From Chthonobacter albigriseus (GTDB taxonomy: Bacteria; Pseudomonadota; Alphaproteobacteria; Rhizobiales; Pleomorphomonadaceae), in NCBI RefSeq assembly GCF_013839445.1, contig NZ_JACDIT010000005.1:62001-126000 (forward strand): a DNA stretch of 64,000 nucleotides, read 5' to 3'. Position numbers and translations under genes: made by a program. The notes beneath the pieces are model-generated. The model was not told the origin of the DNA. It was given only the letters and a program-made list of their open reading frames with translations, and ran no database searches. Shown piece after piece: positions 43,387 to 53,356 of the stretch. Position 1 is the first letter of the stretch. The number at the start of each line of letters is the position of its first letter.

Positions 43387-44163
43387 ATGTCCGATTCGAC
43401 CGCCCCGGCGGACCTCCTCGCCGCGTTCCTCGCCCTGCCGGCGGAGCCGCGCATGCTGCTCGCCTTCGCGGTGGTGCTGGTCGCCGGCTGCGTGCGCGGC
43501 TTCTCCGGCTTCGGGGCGGGGCTGGTCTACGTGCCGGCGGCGGCGGCGCTGTTCGGGCCCAAGGTGGCGGCGGCGACGATCCTGATCTTCGACATCCCGG
43601 TGATGATCCCGCTCACCATCCGCCTCTTGCCGAAGGCGGACGTCAGAGAAGTTATCCCCCTCGCCATCGGCGGTGCGATGATGACCCCCGTCGGATACCT
43701 GACGCTGGCGCACCTCGATCCGGTCGCGACGCGTTGGGTGGTGTCGGTGCTGGTGATCGCCGGCCTTGCCGCCATCGCGGCCGGCGTGCGGTTCCCGCGG
43801 GAGGTGGGCGACCTCACGGCGGGCGGCGTCGGCGCGATGTCCGGCTTCATGAACGGGCTCGCCCAGGTGGGCGGGCCGCCGCTGATCCTGTTCTGGCTTT
43901 CCCGCCAGAAGCCCGCGGTGACGATCCGCGCCTCCGCGGTGCTCTACTTCACCATCGGCACGGTGGTGACGCTCGCCACCTACCTCTGGGGCGGGCTGAT
44001 CACCACCCGGGTGCTCCTGATGGCCGCCTGGATGGCCCCCCTCTACGCCGCCGGCATGATGCTGGGCGGGCTGATGTTCGGGCGGGCGAGCGAGGGGGTT
44101 TATCGGAGGGTGGCGTTCGGGATCATCGCGGGGAGTGTGGTGCTGGGGTTGCCGGTTTGGTGA
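43387..44163 (+). CDS. TSUP/TauE-SafE family permease
   Basis: From the ATG at 43387 the 258-residue protein has seven to eight hydrophobic helices with the family motif GCVRGFSGFGAGLVYVPAAAALFGPKVAAATILIFDIPVM and its second-half counterpart GAMSGFMNGLAQVGGPPLILFWL. TauE/SafE proteins export sulfite, sulfoacetate or similar organic anions. Substrate unknown. It is divergent from ruvC and is the last normal-composition gene before the Gabija-like island. Confidence 0.88.
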   Translation: MSDSTAPADLLAAFLALPAEPRMLLAFAVVLVAGCVRGFSGFGAGLVYVPAAAALFGPKVAAATILIFDIPVMIPLTIRLLPKADVREVIPLAIGGAMMTPVGYLTLAHLDPVATRWVVSVLVIAGLAAIAAGVRFPREVGDLTAGGVGAMSGFMNGLAQVGGPPLILFWLSRQKPAVTIRASAVLYFTIGTVVTLATYLWGGLITTRVLLMAAWMAPLYAAGMMLGGLMFGRASEGVYRRVAFGIIAGSVVLGLPVW

Positions 44164-44458
44164 GGGGGACGTCGAGTAGTATGCTGAGCCTCAGTAACGG
44201 CCATTAATTTCTCTCTGGACGATCGAATCGGAAAGCAACCAACAGATCTGATCTGGAAACGCTGTTTACACTCTGCCCAATGAACAAGTGCCCGGCGCGA
44301 ACGGCTCTCCTTCCTCTTCCGACCTGCGTCCGCGCCAATCTGCCTAGGGCCCTCGTGCGATGATAGGTTGAAATGGTGACGTGCATATCGTCCTAGTGGT
44401 ATTCTACATTGCGAATCGCGGGTGTAGTACTCGACAAACCTAGCTTTGCGGGGCGCGC
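44164..44458. other. left flank of the defence island
   Basis: These 295 bases have no gene and are clearly poorer in G and C than the preceding permease. They hold the promoter of the OLD nuclease gene, with TATTCT at 44400-44405 as a possible -10 element. No tRNA end, direct repeat or integrase attachment site is visible. Confidence 0.4.
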
Positions 44459-46093
44459 ATGAAGATCGCTAAGGTCAAGATCACCAACTTCAAGTGCTAT
44501 GGGGAAACGTTTTCCCTCGCGTTTAACGATGAATTGAACGTTATCGTCGGCGGCAACGAGTCAGGGAAGACTACAATCCTCGAGGCAATCCACTTGGCCT
44601 TGACAGGGATGCTGCACGGCCGCCTGCTCAAAAACGACCTGACCAGCTATCTGTTCAATATAGCCGCCCAGGAAAAGTACGTCGCTAGCCTAAAAACCGC
44701 GGCGCCCCTACCGCCGCCGGCGATCACCATCGAGCTGTTCTTCTCGGGAAATTCGAGCGAACTGGCCGAACTGGAGGGCGACGGGAACTCCGAGAAGATC
44801 AAGGCAAGCGGCGTTACCTACCGAGTCGAGTTCGACGAGGAGAACTACAAGGGCGCATACGAAGCGCTCGTGGCGGCCGGCGAAATGGCCTCCATTCCGG
44901 TGGAATATTACACTGCTACTATGCGGTCCTTCGCCCGCAAAGGGATCACCTCGCGCAATATCCCGATCAAGTCAGCGCTGATCGATTCCTCCAGCGCCCG
45001 CCTGCAGAACGGCTCCGATGTATATGTCTCGCGTATTATACGTGACGCACTGGAAGAGACCGAGCGCGCATCGATCTCGCAGGCGCACCGGAAGCTGAAA
45101 GAAGCCTTCGTCGAGGACAAAAACCTTCAATTAATCAACGAGCGGATCACCAAAGCCGCGAAAATCAGCCAAAAATCGGTCTCCATCTCGGTCGATCTTT
45201 CGTCCCAGACCGCCTGGGAAAGCAGTCTGATGACCTATATCGACTTTATCCCCTTCCAATACATTGGCAAGGGCGAGCAGTGCGTGATCAAAACCAAGCT
45301 CGCCCTAAGCACTAAGAAGAACGCCGAAGCGACCGTCATTTTGCTTGAAGAACCGGAGAACCATCTGTCGCACGCCAGGCTCAATGAACTGATCGCCGAC
45401 CTAACCGCCCAGCACGGCGAGAAACAGATCATCATCTCGACCCACAGCAGCTTCGTGGCAAACAAGCTCGGCCTCGACCAACTGATCGCGCTGCGCGATG
45501 GAAAGGTAGTCCGGATATCCGAGCTCCAGGCCAGCGACTTCTTCAGAAAGCTGGCGGGGTACGACACCTTGCGCTTGGCCTTAGCCAAGAAGGTTATCTT
45601 GGTAGAAGGCGACTCTGACGAACTGGTGGTCCAGCGGGCCTACATGGACGCCAACGGCGGGCGCTTGCCGATCCAGGATGGTATCGACGTCATCTCGGTT
45701 GGCACGGCGTTCTTGCGGTTTCTCGAACTGGCGCTCGCTCTTAAGGTTCCTGCGACCGTCGTCACAGACAACGACGGCGACACCGCCGCTGTGGAGAAGA
45801 AGTACGCCTCGTTCCAGAGCGATTCTTCTATCAAGATTTGTTTTGACCCCGACGTTGATGTGGGGCCACTCAAAGTGAAGGATAAGACCTTCAATTACAA
45901 CACTCTGGAGCCAAAACTTTTAAAGGCAAACAGCTTGGCGACTCTCAACACAGTACTAGGCACAGCCGCAAAGTCAGAAGACGAGCTTCACCTCTATATG
46001 CGCGCCAACAAGACTGATTGTGCACTGACCATTTTCAGTTCGAAAACGGGTATCAACTATCCTGACTACATTACCCGGGCGATAGCGCCATGA
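44459..46093 (+). CDS. gajA: OLD-family ATP-dependent nuclease, Gabija GajA-like
   Basis: The 544-residue protein combines an SMC/ABC-like ATPase, Walker A GGNESGKT (31-38), signature around GKGEQ (270-274) and Walker B VILLEEPENHL (293-303), with a C-terminal TOPRIM nuclease: LVEGDSDE (Glu383) and VVTDNDGD (Asp437, Asp439). This is the overcoming-lysogenisation-defect (OLD) layout. Class 2 OLD proteins pair with a UvrD-like helicase, as here, and the pair is the Gabija anti-phage system, in which GajA nicks DNA when nucleotides are depleted. Composition is less GC-rich than the flanks, suggesting transfer. Confidence 0.85.
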   Translation: MKIAKVKITNFKCYGETFSLAFNDELNVIVGGNESGKTTILEAIHLALTGMLHGRLLKNDLTSYLFNIAAQEKYVASLKTAAPLPPPAITIELFFSGNSSELAELEGDGNSEKIKASGVTYRVEFDEENYKGAYEALVAAGEMASIPVEYYTATMRSFARKGITSRNIPIKSALIDSSSARLQNGSDVYVSRIIRDALEETERASISQAHRKLKEAFVEDKNLQLINERITKAAKISQKSVSISVDLSSQTAWESSLMTYIDFIPFQYIGKGEQCVIKTKLALSTKKNAEATVILLEEPENHLSHARLNELIADLTAQHGEKQIIISTHSSFVANKLGLDQLIALRDGKVVRISELQASDFFRKLAGYDTLRLALAKKVILVEGDSDELVVQRAYMDANGGRLPIQDGIDVISVGTAFLRFLELALALKVPATVVTDNDGDTAAVEKKYASFQSDSSIKICFDPDVDVGPLKVKDKTFNYNTLEPKLLKANSLATLNTVLGTAAKSEDELHLYMRANKTDCALTIFSSKTGINYPDYITRAIAP

Positions 46094-47238
46094 TCGGTGA
46101 GAACAGACTGGTCATTGCGGCCGCCGGCTCCGGTAAGACAACCTACCTCATTGACGAGGCGCTGAAGATCCGCGACCAGCGGGTCCTGATCACCACCTAT
46201 ACGGAGTCAAACGAGGCGGAGATCCGCCAGAAATTTTTCGACGTCGTCGGCCACGTTCCCGCGAACGTGGTGATTATGACTTGGTTTAGCCTCCTTATCA
46301 CCCATGGGGTGAAGCCATTTCAGGGATCCGTGTTTGACTTCCCCGTCAGGGGCATGTTGCTGGTCCAGGCCCCGTCCGCAATCCGATTCATCAACAGCAA
46401 GGGCATCGGGGTCTCCTGGCCCGAAGATGATATCGCCAAACACTTCTTCGACCCGCAAGGCCAAGTCTTCTCCGACAAGCTGTCGAAGTTGGTGATAAGG
46501 TGCAACGAGCGAAGCGGCGGCGCTGTCATCGACAGGCTTAGTCGCGTGTTCCCCAACATATTTGTCGACGAGGTCCAAGACCTCGCCGGATATGATCTAG
46601 ACATTCTGGAGGCGCTGGCGCGAAGCCGGGCTCGGCTGCTCATGGTCGGCGATCCTCGCCAAGTAACCTACCTTACACACAATGAGCGCCGCCACGTAAA
46701 ATACGCCAATGGTGGCATCGCCGAATTCTTGCGGAAACTTCCCAAGAAACTTAAGATCAATATAGACGACAAGAGCTTGAACAGGTCGCATCGTAACAAC
46801 GCGGCCATCTGCGCCGTTTCGTCCAGCCTGTTCCCTGCTATGGCCGCCACCCGAGCTTGCGAATGCGCAACTTGTCGTAGACCACCACCCTCGCACTCCG
46901 GCGTTTTCATTTTGAAAACTTCGGACTACGCGCACTACTTAGCAGCCGTCAGACCAGTGCAGCTCCGTAATAGCATCTCCAGCAGGGGAGTCGATCCGTC
47001 GTTTCCGGCTTGGAATTTCGGAGAGTCCAAGGGACGCGGCTTCGATCACGTGATCATACTTCCAACTGACCCGATGAAGAAATGGCTCGCGAACTCCAGC
47101 AGCCAACTGGCAGCACAAAGTCGAGCGAAGTTCTACGTTGCGCTCACGCGCGCCCGTCACAGCGTGGCCGTTGTCATCGATTGGAAGGCGGCTTCGCTAC
47201 CTGCGGGCTTCTCGCTTTATGATCCAGCCGCCGAGTGA
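46090..47238 (+). CDS. gajB: UvrD/Rep-like helicase, Gabija GajB-like (short)
   Basis: Overlapping the nuclease gene by 4 bases, this 382-residue superfamily 1 helicase has Walker A AAAGSGKT (10-17), motif II DEVQD (160-164), motif III GDPRQ (187-191), motif V around SKGRGFDHVII and motif VI ALTRARHS (351-358). Bacillus GajB is about 110 residues longer; this one seems to lack much of the 1B/2B insertions, so unwinding may be weak and the ATPase may act mainly as a sensor of DNA ends (inference). It ends against a decayed receiver-domain fragment. Confidence 0.82.
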   Translation: MIGENRLVIAAAGSGKTTYLIDEALKIRDQRVLITTYTESNEAEIRQKFFDVVGHVPANVVIMTWFSLLITHGVKPFQGSVFDFPVRGMLLVQAPSAIRFINSKGIGVSWPEDDIAKHFFDPQGQVFSDKLSKLVIRCNERSGGAVIDRLSRVFPNIFVDEVQDLAGYDLDILEALARSRARLLMVGDPRQVTYLTHNERRHVKYANGGIAEFLRKLPKKLKINIDDKSLNRSHRNNAAICAVSSSLFPAMAATRACECATCRRPPPSHSGVFILKTSDYAHYLAAVRPVQLRNSISSRGVDPSFPAWNFGESKGRGFDHVIILPTDPMKKWLANSSSQLAAQSRAKFYVALTRARHSVAVVIDWKAASLPAGFSLYDPAAE

Positions 47239-47247
47239 CGTAGTTCC

Positions 47248-47632
47248 TGCCTTTAGCGAAGTTCTGTGGTGAAGTTGGCATTAACAGGCCAGGGCGTGTG
47301 ATACGGCCCGGCGACGAGTAGCCGCTGACGTAGGCGATGGGGAGGTGGGGGCGTTCGGGGCGGATGGCGTGGGCGACTTCGGCGCTGTTCATGCCGGGCA
47401 TGGTCACGTTGAGGGATGACGAGGTCGGGCTCGGGGCGCTTGAGGAGGTCGGGGCCGGAAGGGGCGTCGGGCGCGGCGAAGGCGCGGTAGCCGGTGGGGC
47501 CTGGGCGACGGCGGGTAGGCGTCGGGCGGCCTTGTGGTGGTCGACCACGAGGACGGTGGCGGGCGGTGTGGCAGCGATGGCCGCTGCGGCGTCGGGGAAG
47601 GGCGGCGGCGGGGAGGTCGGTGCGCTCTTGGG
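47248..47632 (-). pseudogene. decayed copy of a hybrid-kinase receiver domain
   Basis: Minus-strand fragments read VTMPGMNSAEVAHAIRPERPHLPIAYVSGYSS, closely matching [32 protein letters not shown] of the hybrid kinase at 48793-51318. At DNA level 47313-47624 follows 48909-49215 almost base for base, including the promoter-proximal part, but with small insertions that break the frame and with the phospho-acceptor Asp replaced (LNVTMPG for LDFAMPG). The unmatched piece next to gajB (47248-47312) is unrelated to the kinase. Confidence 0.75.
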
Positions 47633-48337
47633 TCAGACGACGGTGGTGCCGAACAGGGCGCCGATGCCGGCGGTGGCGGCCATGGCGAGGGCGCCCCAGA
47701 AGGTGACGCGGAGGGTCGCTCTCGGGATGGCGGCGCCGCCGGCCTTGGCTCCGACGGCTCCGAGGACGGCCAGGAACACCAGCGAGGCGGTCGAGACGAC
47801 GACCACGAGGAGATCGGCGGGCGACAGCCAGGCGGCGAGAAGTGGAAGGGCGGCGCCGACCGCGAAGGTGGCGGCCGAGGTGAGGGCCGCCTGGACCGGT
47901 CGGGCCGCGGTTTCGCTGAGGATCCCGAGTTCCTCGCGCGCGTGTGCGGCGAGCGCGTCCTTGGACGTCATCTGCCGGGCGACCTCGGCGGCGAGCGTCT
48001 GGTCGAGGCCGCGCGCGACATAGATGTTGGTGAGCTCCTCCAGCTCGAAGGCCGGCTGGTCCACGAGTTCGCGGCGTTCGCGGGCGAGATCGGCGGCCTC
48101 GGTGTCCGACTGCGAGCTGACCGACACATACTCGCCCGCGGCCATCGACATGGCGCCGGCGACAAGGCCGGCCGTTCCCGCCAGGAGGATCTCGCCGGTG
48201 CCGGCGGAGGCGGCGGCAACGCCGACGACGAGGCTCGCGGTGGAGACGATGCCGTCGTTGGCGCCGAGCACCGCCGCGCGCAGCCAGCCGATGCGGGAGA
48301 CGAGGTGGCTTTCCGGGTGCATGTGGGAGCGGGGCAT
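47633..48337 (-). CDS. VIT1/CCC1 family transporter
   Basis: The 234-residue protein has the VIT family start SRIGWLRAAVLGANDGIVSTASLVVGVAAASAG, the amphipathic cytosolic part rich in Glu (AGEYVSVSSQSDTEAADLARERRELVDQP) that binds metal, and three more helices. Relatives such as yeast Ccc1 and plant VIT1 export Fe2+ or Mn2+ from the cytosol. The metal here is not known. It stands alone between the receiver pseudogene and a gene-free stretch. Confidence 0.88.
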   Translation of the reverse strand: MPRSHMHPESHLVSRIGWLRAAVLGANDGIVSTASLVVGVAAASAGTGEILLAGTAGLVAGAMSMAAGEYVSVSSQSDTEAADLARERRELVDQPAFELEELTNIYVARGLDQTLAAEVARQMTSKDALAAHAREELGILSETAARPVQAALTSAATFAVGAALPLLAAWLSPADLLVVVVSTASLVFLAVLGAVGAKAGGAAIPRATLRVTFWGALAMAATAGIGALFGTTVV

Positions 48338-48792
48338 CAGCGTCTCCTTGCCATCACCGGTCCGGCCGTCGGGGCCGAACGGTCTCTGCCCGCACCGGGG
48401 GCTTGCCCTGTCGGGCGGTGGTCCGCCGCGCCGAAACGTCGACCCGCGCCCGTCGCCGACAAGGCGGCGATCGCGGGCGATCCGTCCGGTGCCTTCGACA
48501 TGCCGTTGCTCAAGCAGAGGGGGCCCGGCGACAGTCGCCGATCGCGTGCGTTGAAGTCACCGCACAATACTCCAGATCGCCCGGCGGCGCCGAAGCATTC
48601 GTATACGAGGCATTACGACCTGTAACAAACCGCCAGCCGATGAAGAGACGCGGTGGACTCTTCTACGGGTCTGCACGGCAACTGGCCGTGTACCCGTCCA
48701 TGACCGGGGTAGGCGCGACGAACGTGGCCGGAGACCAGGCGCGGCGGACCTGGGGCCTGTCGCCTGCCGCGCTTCGGCGGGATCGCCAGGCT
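48338..48792. other. gene-free stretch upstream of the VIT gene
   Basis: No coding frame here resembles a protein. It contains the promoter region of the VIT gene and the 3-prime flank of the hybrid kinase. I see only small palindromes, such as GGCGACAGTCGCC near 48526, and no clear terminator or RNA. Confidence 0.4.
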
Positions 48793-51318
48793 TCAGCCGG
48801 CTCCCGCCAGCGCGTTCGCCAGGACGGCCTGCAGGTCGTCGATCCGGAACGGCTTGCGGAGCAGCGTCGTGGCGGGCCCCGTGGCGGCCTCGATCGCGGC
48901 AGTGTCGGAGTAGCCGCTGGCGAAGACGATGGGGAGGTGGGGGCGTTCGGCGCGGATGCGGCGGGCGACTTCGGCGCCGTTCATGCCGGGCATGGCGAAG
49001 TCGAGGATGACGAGGTCGGGCTCGTGGCGCTTGATGAGGTCGAGGCCGGACGGGCCGTCGGGCGCGGCGAGGACGCGGTAGCCGATGGCGTCGAGCGAGG
49101 CGACGAGCATGCGGCGGAGGTCCTCGTCGTCGTCGACGACGAGGACGGTGGCGGGCGGGGCGGCGGAGGCGTCGTCGTCGGGCAGGGCGGGGCCGGCGGC
49201 GGCGACGGGGAGCTCGGTGCGCGGCAGCAGCAGGCGCACGGTGGCGCCGCGGCCGGGCACGCTCTCGATGCGGGCGGTGCCGCCGGCCTGCCGGGCGATG
49301 CCGTAGACCTGGGAAAGGCCGAGGCCGGTGCCGCGGCCGACGCCCTTGGTGGTGAAGAAGGGATCGAAGGCGCGGGAGGCGATCTCGGGCGGCATGCCGG
49401 GGCCGGTGTCGGTGACGAAGAGGTCGACGTAGGCGCCGGGCTTCAGCTCGGGGTCGTCCTTGATGTCGGCGAGGCGGGAGCCGATGGTGAGCTGGCCGCC
49501 GCCCTCCATGGCGTCGCGGGCGTTGATGGCGAGGTTGAGGACGGCCATCTCCAGCTGGATCGGGTCTGAGAGGACGGGCGCGTCGCCGCCGTCGAGGTCG
49601 AAGACGAGGCGGACCATAGGGCCGAGGGTGCGGCCGAGCAGGTCGCGCATGCCCTCGACGAGGTGGTTGACCACCAGCGGCTTCAATTCCATGCGCTGGG
49701 CGCGGGAGAAGGCGAGCAGCTGGCCGGTGAGCCGGGCGCCGCGCTCGGCCGCCTCCAAGCTGTGGCCGGCGAGGAGGCGCACGCGCTCGGGGTCGTCCGC
49801 CTTGCGGCGGATCAGGTCGAGCCCGCTGACGACGGCGCCGAGCAGGTTGTTGAAGTCGTGCGCGATGCCGCCGGTGAGCTGGCCGATGGCCTCCATCTTC
49901 TGGACCTGGACGAGGGCGGCCTCCGCCTCGCGCAGGCGGGCCTGCTCGGAGAGGCGCTCGGTGACGTCGTGGACGAGCTGGTAGGCGCCGACGATGACGC
50001 CGCGCTCGTTGCGCAAGGGGCGGAAGCGCATCTCGTAGTCGCGCGGGGGATCGCCGAAGCGGGAGGTGTCGGTGAACTCCTCGCCGGCAAGCGCGCGCGA
50101 CCAGAGGGCGCGGACGGCGGCCTGGTCCTCGAGGCGCTCGGAGAGGACGTCGAGCATGCCGTCGCCGGCCTGGGGGAGGGGGACTTCGAAGATGCGGGAA
50201 AAGGCCTCGGCGGCGGCGCGGTTGATGGCGAGCCAGCGGTAGTTGAGGTCGATCACCTGGACGAGCATGTCGGTGCCGTCGACGATGTCGGCGAGGAGCT
50301 TGCGCTCGGCGAGGGCCTCAGCGACGCGGCGCTCCAGGGTTTCGTTGAGCTCGCGGAGCGCCGCCTCGGCGCGCTTGGCCTCGGTGATGTCCTGGACCAG
50401 GGAGTAGATCCCCTCGACGCGGCCGTCGGGGCGCAGGCGGGGGACGTATTCGACGCGGATGTGGCGCGGGGGGCTGTCCTCGTAGGGCATGTGCTGGTCG
50501 AAGGTGACCCGCTCGCCGGCGAGCGCGCGGTCGAACCAGGACTCGACGGCCGAGAAGGCAGCCTCGCCGACGATCTCGCGGACGGGACGGCCCTGGATCT
50601 CGGCGCGCGGGCGGGCGAACCAGTCCTCGTAGACGCGGTTGACGAACTGGTAGACGAGGTCGCGGTCCATGTAGGCGACGAGCACGGGCATGGCGTCGGC
50701 CAGCATGCGCAGCTCGTTCTCACGCTCGCGCAGGATCGCCTCGACGAGGACGCGGGTGCGCACCTCTTCGGCCTGGCGGCGGGAGGCGACGACGGTGGCG
50801 GTGGTCTCCTGGCAGGCGCAGAACATGCCGGCGACAGCGCCGTTCTCGTCGCGCATCGGGGAGTAGGAGAAGGTGAACCAGGTCTCCTCCGGCGCGCCGT
50901 GGCGGTTCATGACGAGGGGGAGGTTGTCGCGGTAGGTGGCCTCGCCCGACAGGGCGGCTTCGACGAGGTCGGCGAGGTCGGGCCAGATCTCGGCCCAGAC
51001 CTGGCGCATCGGCGCGGCGAGGGAGGCGGGGTGCTTGGCGCCGAGGATCTCGGCATAGGCGTCGTTGTAGAGCATCCGCAGCTCCGGCCCCCAGGCCAGG
51101 AACATCGGGAACTTGGAGCCGAGCATCAGCCCGACCACCGAGCGCAGCGACTGCGGCCAGCGCTCCGGCGAGCCGAAGGGCGAGGCGGCGGGGTCTAGGG
51201 CGCGGATGAGGGCGCCGGCCCTGCCGCCGCCGGCCAGAAAGGCGAGGTGGGGGACGGTCGTGTCCGTGAGCAAGGGTGGTCCTCTTGAGCGCCCCCCGGC
51301 GATCCGTTCGTTCGTCAT
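48793..51318 (-). CDS. hybrid sensor histidine kinase with three PAS domains and a receiver
   Basis: The 841-residue soluble kinase has PAS-like domains at about 75-185, 210-320 and 345-460, then HisKA with the phospho-histidine in [14 protein letters not shown] (about 487), the ATPase boxes [20 protein letters not shown] and [13 protein letters not shown], and a C-terminal receiver with phospho-acceptor Asp773 (VILDFAMPG). No membrane helix is present, so it senses a cytoplasmic signal. No output regulator is adjacent. The receiver-coding end was copied into the pseudogene at 47.3-47.6 kb. Confidence 0.93.
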   Translation of the reverse strand: MTNERIAGGRSRGPPLLTDTTVPHLAFLAGGGRAGALIRALDPAASPFGSPERWPQSLRSVVGLMLGSKFPMFLAWGPELRMLYNDAYAEILGAKHPASLAAPMRQVWAEIWPDLADLVEAALSGEATYRDNLPLVMNRHGAPEETWFTFSYSPMRDENGAVAGMFCACQETTATVVASRRQAEEVRTRVLVEAILRERENELRMLADAMPVLVAYMDRDLVYQFVNRVYEDWFARPRAEIQGRPVREIVGEAAFSAVESWFDRALAGERVTFDQHMPYEDSPPRHIRVEYVPRLRPDGRVEGIYSLVQDITEAKRAEAALRELNETLERRVAEALAERKLLADIVDGTDMLVQVIDLNYRWLAINRAAAEAFSRIFEVPLPQAGDGMLDVLSERLEDQAAVRALWSRALAGEEFTDTSRFGDPPRDYEMRFRPLRNERGVIVGAYQLVHDVTERLSEQARLREAEAALVQVQKMEAIGQLTGGIAHDFNNLLGAVVSGLDLIRRKADDPERVRLLAGHSLEAAERGARLTGQLLAFSRAQRMELKPLVVNHLVEGMRDLLGRTLGPMVRLVFDLDGGDAPVLSDPIQLEMAVLNLAINARDAMEGGGQLTIGSRLADIKDDPELKPGAYVDLFVTDTGPGMPPEIASRAFDPFFTTKGVGRGTGLGLSQVYGIARQAGGTARIESVPGRGATVRLLLPRTELPVAAAGPALPDDDASAAPPATVLVVDDDEDLRRMLVASLDAIGYRVLAAPDGPSGLDLIKRHEPDLVILDFAMPGMNGAEVARRIRAERPHLPIVFASGYSDTAAIEAATGPATTLLRKPFRIDDLQAVLANALAGAG

Positions 51319-51355
51319 AGCACGAACGGCGGACGCCGGCCCGTCGTTCCCGCCA

Positions 51356-52675
51356 TCAGTTGTAGAGCAGCCCCGGCAGCCACGATCCGATGGCCGGGAA
51401 GATGTAGTAGAGCGCCATCGCCACCAGGACGAGGAGCAGGAAGGGCGTGACGCCGGCGAAGATGTCGGTGAGTTCCACGCCCTTCGGCGCGACGCCCTTC
51501 AGGTAGAAGGCGGCCATCGCCATCGGCGGGGACAGGAACGACGTCTGGATGTTGAGCGCGATGAGGACGCCGAAGAAGAGCGGATCGATGTCGTAGAGGG
51601 CGAGCAGCGGCAGGAAGATCGGCACGAAGATGATGATGATCTCCGTCCATTCCAGCGGCCAGCCGAGTACGAAGATGATGGCCTGGGTGAGCAGCAGGAA
51701 CTGCAGCGGCGTCAGGTTCATGGAGGCGAACCAGGCCTCGATCACCTGCTGGCCGCCGAGGAGGGCGAACACCGAGGCGAAGATCCAGGAGCCGACGAAC
51801 AGCCAGCAGACCATGGCGCTGGAGCGGGCGGTGAGGAAGACCGCCTCCTTGAAGCCGGTCCAGGTGAGGGAGCGGTAGGCGGCTGCGAGGAGCAGCGAGC
51901 CGAGTGCGCCGATGCCCGCCGCCTCGTGCGGCGTGGCGAGCCCGAACAGGATGGAGCCGAGCACCGCCAGAATCAGCGCGGCGAGCGGCACGAAGGAGGT
52001 GAACACCTCCCGCACCACCTGGGAGAGGGGGACGTCGTACTGCTCCTTGGGGAGCTTGGGCGCCAGACTCGGGTTCAGCGTGGCGCGGATCATGACGTAG
52101 AGGATGTAGAGGCCGGCGAGCATCAGGCCGGGCAGCAGGGCGGCGGCGTAGAGGCGCACGACCGACACGCCGGCCATGGCGCCGTAGAGGATCAGCATGA
52201 TCGACGGCGGGATCAGGATGCCGAGGCAGCCGCCGGCGCAGACGACGCCGGAGGCGAGCTTCTTGTCGTAGCCGGCGTTGAGCATGGCGGGCAGCGCGAG
52301 CAGGCCCATCAGCGTGACGACTGCGCCGACGATGCCGGTGGCGGTGGCGAACAGCGCGCAGGTGATCAGGCTGGCGACGGCGAGCGAGCCGGGAATGCCC
52401 TTGGCGGCGAGCTGCAGGGCGTGGAACAGGCGGCCGAGGATGTTCGCCCGCTCGATCAGGTAGCCCATAAAGAGGAAGAGCGGGATGGAGATCAGCACGT
52501 CGTTGGACATCACGCCGTAGGCGCGCTGGACGAGCAGCGGGAAGATGGTGTCGCCGATCGCGTACCAGCCGAAGGTGACGGACAGCGCGACGATGGTGAA
52601 GGCGATGGGAAAGCCGAGGAGGATGGTGAAGAGAAACACGACCAGCATCAGGATGCCGACTTCCGGATTGGTCAT
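51356..52675 (-). CDS. dctM: TRAP transporter large permease, DctM type
   Basis: The 439-residue protein has about 12 hydrophobic helices including LLGFPIAFTIVALS, IPLFLFMGYLIERANI, ILIPPSIMLILYGAMAGVSV and GWPLEWTEIIIIFVPIFLP, the pattern of DctM permeases, which form the sodium-coupled channel of TRAP importers. It overlaps the dctQ stop by 4 bases. With DctQ and the binding protein it takes up an organic acid or related anion. Confidence 0.95.
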   Translation of the reverse strand: MTNPEVGILMLVVFLFTILLGFPIAFTIVALSVTFGWYAIGDTIFPLLVQRAYGVMSNDVLISIPLFLFMGYLIERANILGRLFHALQLAAKGIPGSLAVASLITCALFATATGIVGAVVTLMGLLALPAMLNAGYDKKLASGVVCAGGCLGILIPPSIMLILYGAMAGVSVVRLYAAALLPGLMLAGLYILYVMIRATLNPSLAPKLPKEQYDVPLSQVVREVFTSFVPLAALILAVLGSILFGLATPHEAAGIGALGSLLLAAAYRSLTWTGFKEAVFLTARSSAMVCWLFVGSWIFASVFALLGGQQVIEAWFASMNLTPLQFLLLTQAIIFVLGWPLEWTEIIIIFVPIFLPLLALYDIDPLFFGVLIALNIQTSFLSPPMAMAAFYLKGVAPKGVELTDIFAGVTPFLLLVLVAMALYYIFPAIGSWLPGLLYN

Positions 52676-53253
52676 AGCTTCACTTCCTTGCCATGCTGAA
52701 CGTCGGCGATGATCTGGGTCTCAAGCTCCTCCACGTCGTGCGGCCGCCGCGGCCAGACGCCGGTCTTGAGCGCGATCCCGGCGCGGATCGTCTCGGCGAT
52801 TCCCTGCAGGAGGAGGAAGAAGCCGGCGACGGGAATGACTGTCTTGAAATGGTAGAGCGGTGGTCCGTTCGGGCTCGACGAGGAGTGCTCGTTGATCATC
52901 CAGGCGAACTTGGCGAAGCCGTAGCCGGAGTAGACCAGGGCGATGACGCCGGGGAAGAAGAAGAGGATGTAGAGGACGAGGTCGAGCGCTCCCTGGGCCC
53001 TGACGGGCAGGAGACGGTAGACCAGGTCGGCGCGGACGTGGCTGTTGCGTGACAGGGCGTAGGCGCCGGCCATCATGAACAGCGTGCCGTACATGATGTA
53101 GCTGATGTCATAGGCCCAGGTGGTGGGCCGGCCGAGGACGTAGCGGACGAAGACCTCGTAGCTGACCACGAACGTCAGGATGACGACGCACCAGCCGAAG
53201 GCCTTGCCGACCAGCGTGCTGACGGCGTCGACGAAGAACAGGAAGCGCTGCAT
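52672..53253 (-). CDS. dctQ: TRAP transporter small permease, DctQ type
   Basis: A 193-residue protein with four membrane helices (VSTLVGKAFGWCVVILTFVVSYEVFVRYVLGRPTTW, ISYIMYGTLFMMAGAYAL, ALDLVLYILFFFPGVIALVYSGY, TVIPVAGFFLLLQGIAETIRAGI) and the NSHVRADLVY motif, the usual DctQ pattern. It forms a complex with DctM. A hairpin lies in the gap before it. Confidence 0.92.
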   Translation of the reverse strand: MQRFLFFVDAVSTLVGKAFGWCVVILTFVVSYEVFVRYVLGRPTTWAYDISYIMYGTLFMMAGAYALSRNSHVRADLVYRLLPVRAQGALDLVLYILFFFPGVIALVYSGYGFAKFAWMINEHSSSSPNGPPLYHFKTVIPVAGFFLLLQGIAETIRAGIALKTGVWPRRPHDVEELETQIIADVQHGKEVKL

Positions 53254-53313
53254 GGACCATTCCTGGCTGGCGGAGCTCCGGTGCGCCCGATCGGGCCGCC
53301 GGAATCGGCAGGG

Positions 53314-53343
53314 CCGGCGCGCGCCCTTGGAAGCGCGCGCCGG
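53314..53343 (-). other. intercistronic hairpin between dctP and dctQ
   Basis: CCGGCGCGCGC (53314-53324) and GCGCGCGCCGG (53333-53343) give a perfect 11-bp stem with an 8-nt loop, starting 13 bases after the dctP stop and without T-run. It probably protects the dctP message from 3-prime decay or partly ends transcription, giving more binding protein than permease. Confidence 0.55.
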
Positions 53344-53356
53344 ACACCGGGGTTCG

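Noticed and set aside
44164-47632. Prophage or integrative element carrying the Gabija-like pair
   Set aside because: No integrase, transposase, tRNA junction or direct repeats were seen; only lower GC and a broken neighbouring gene suggest transfer.
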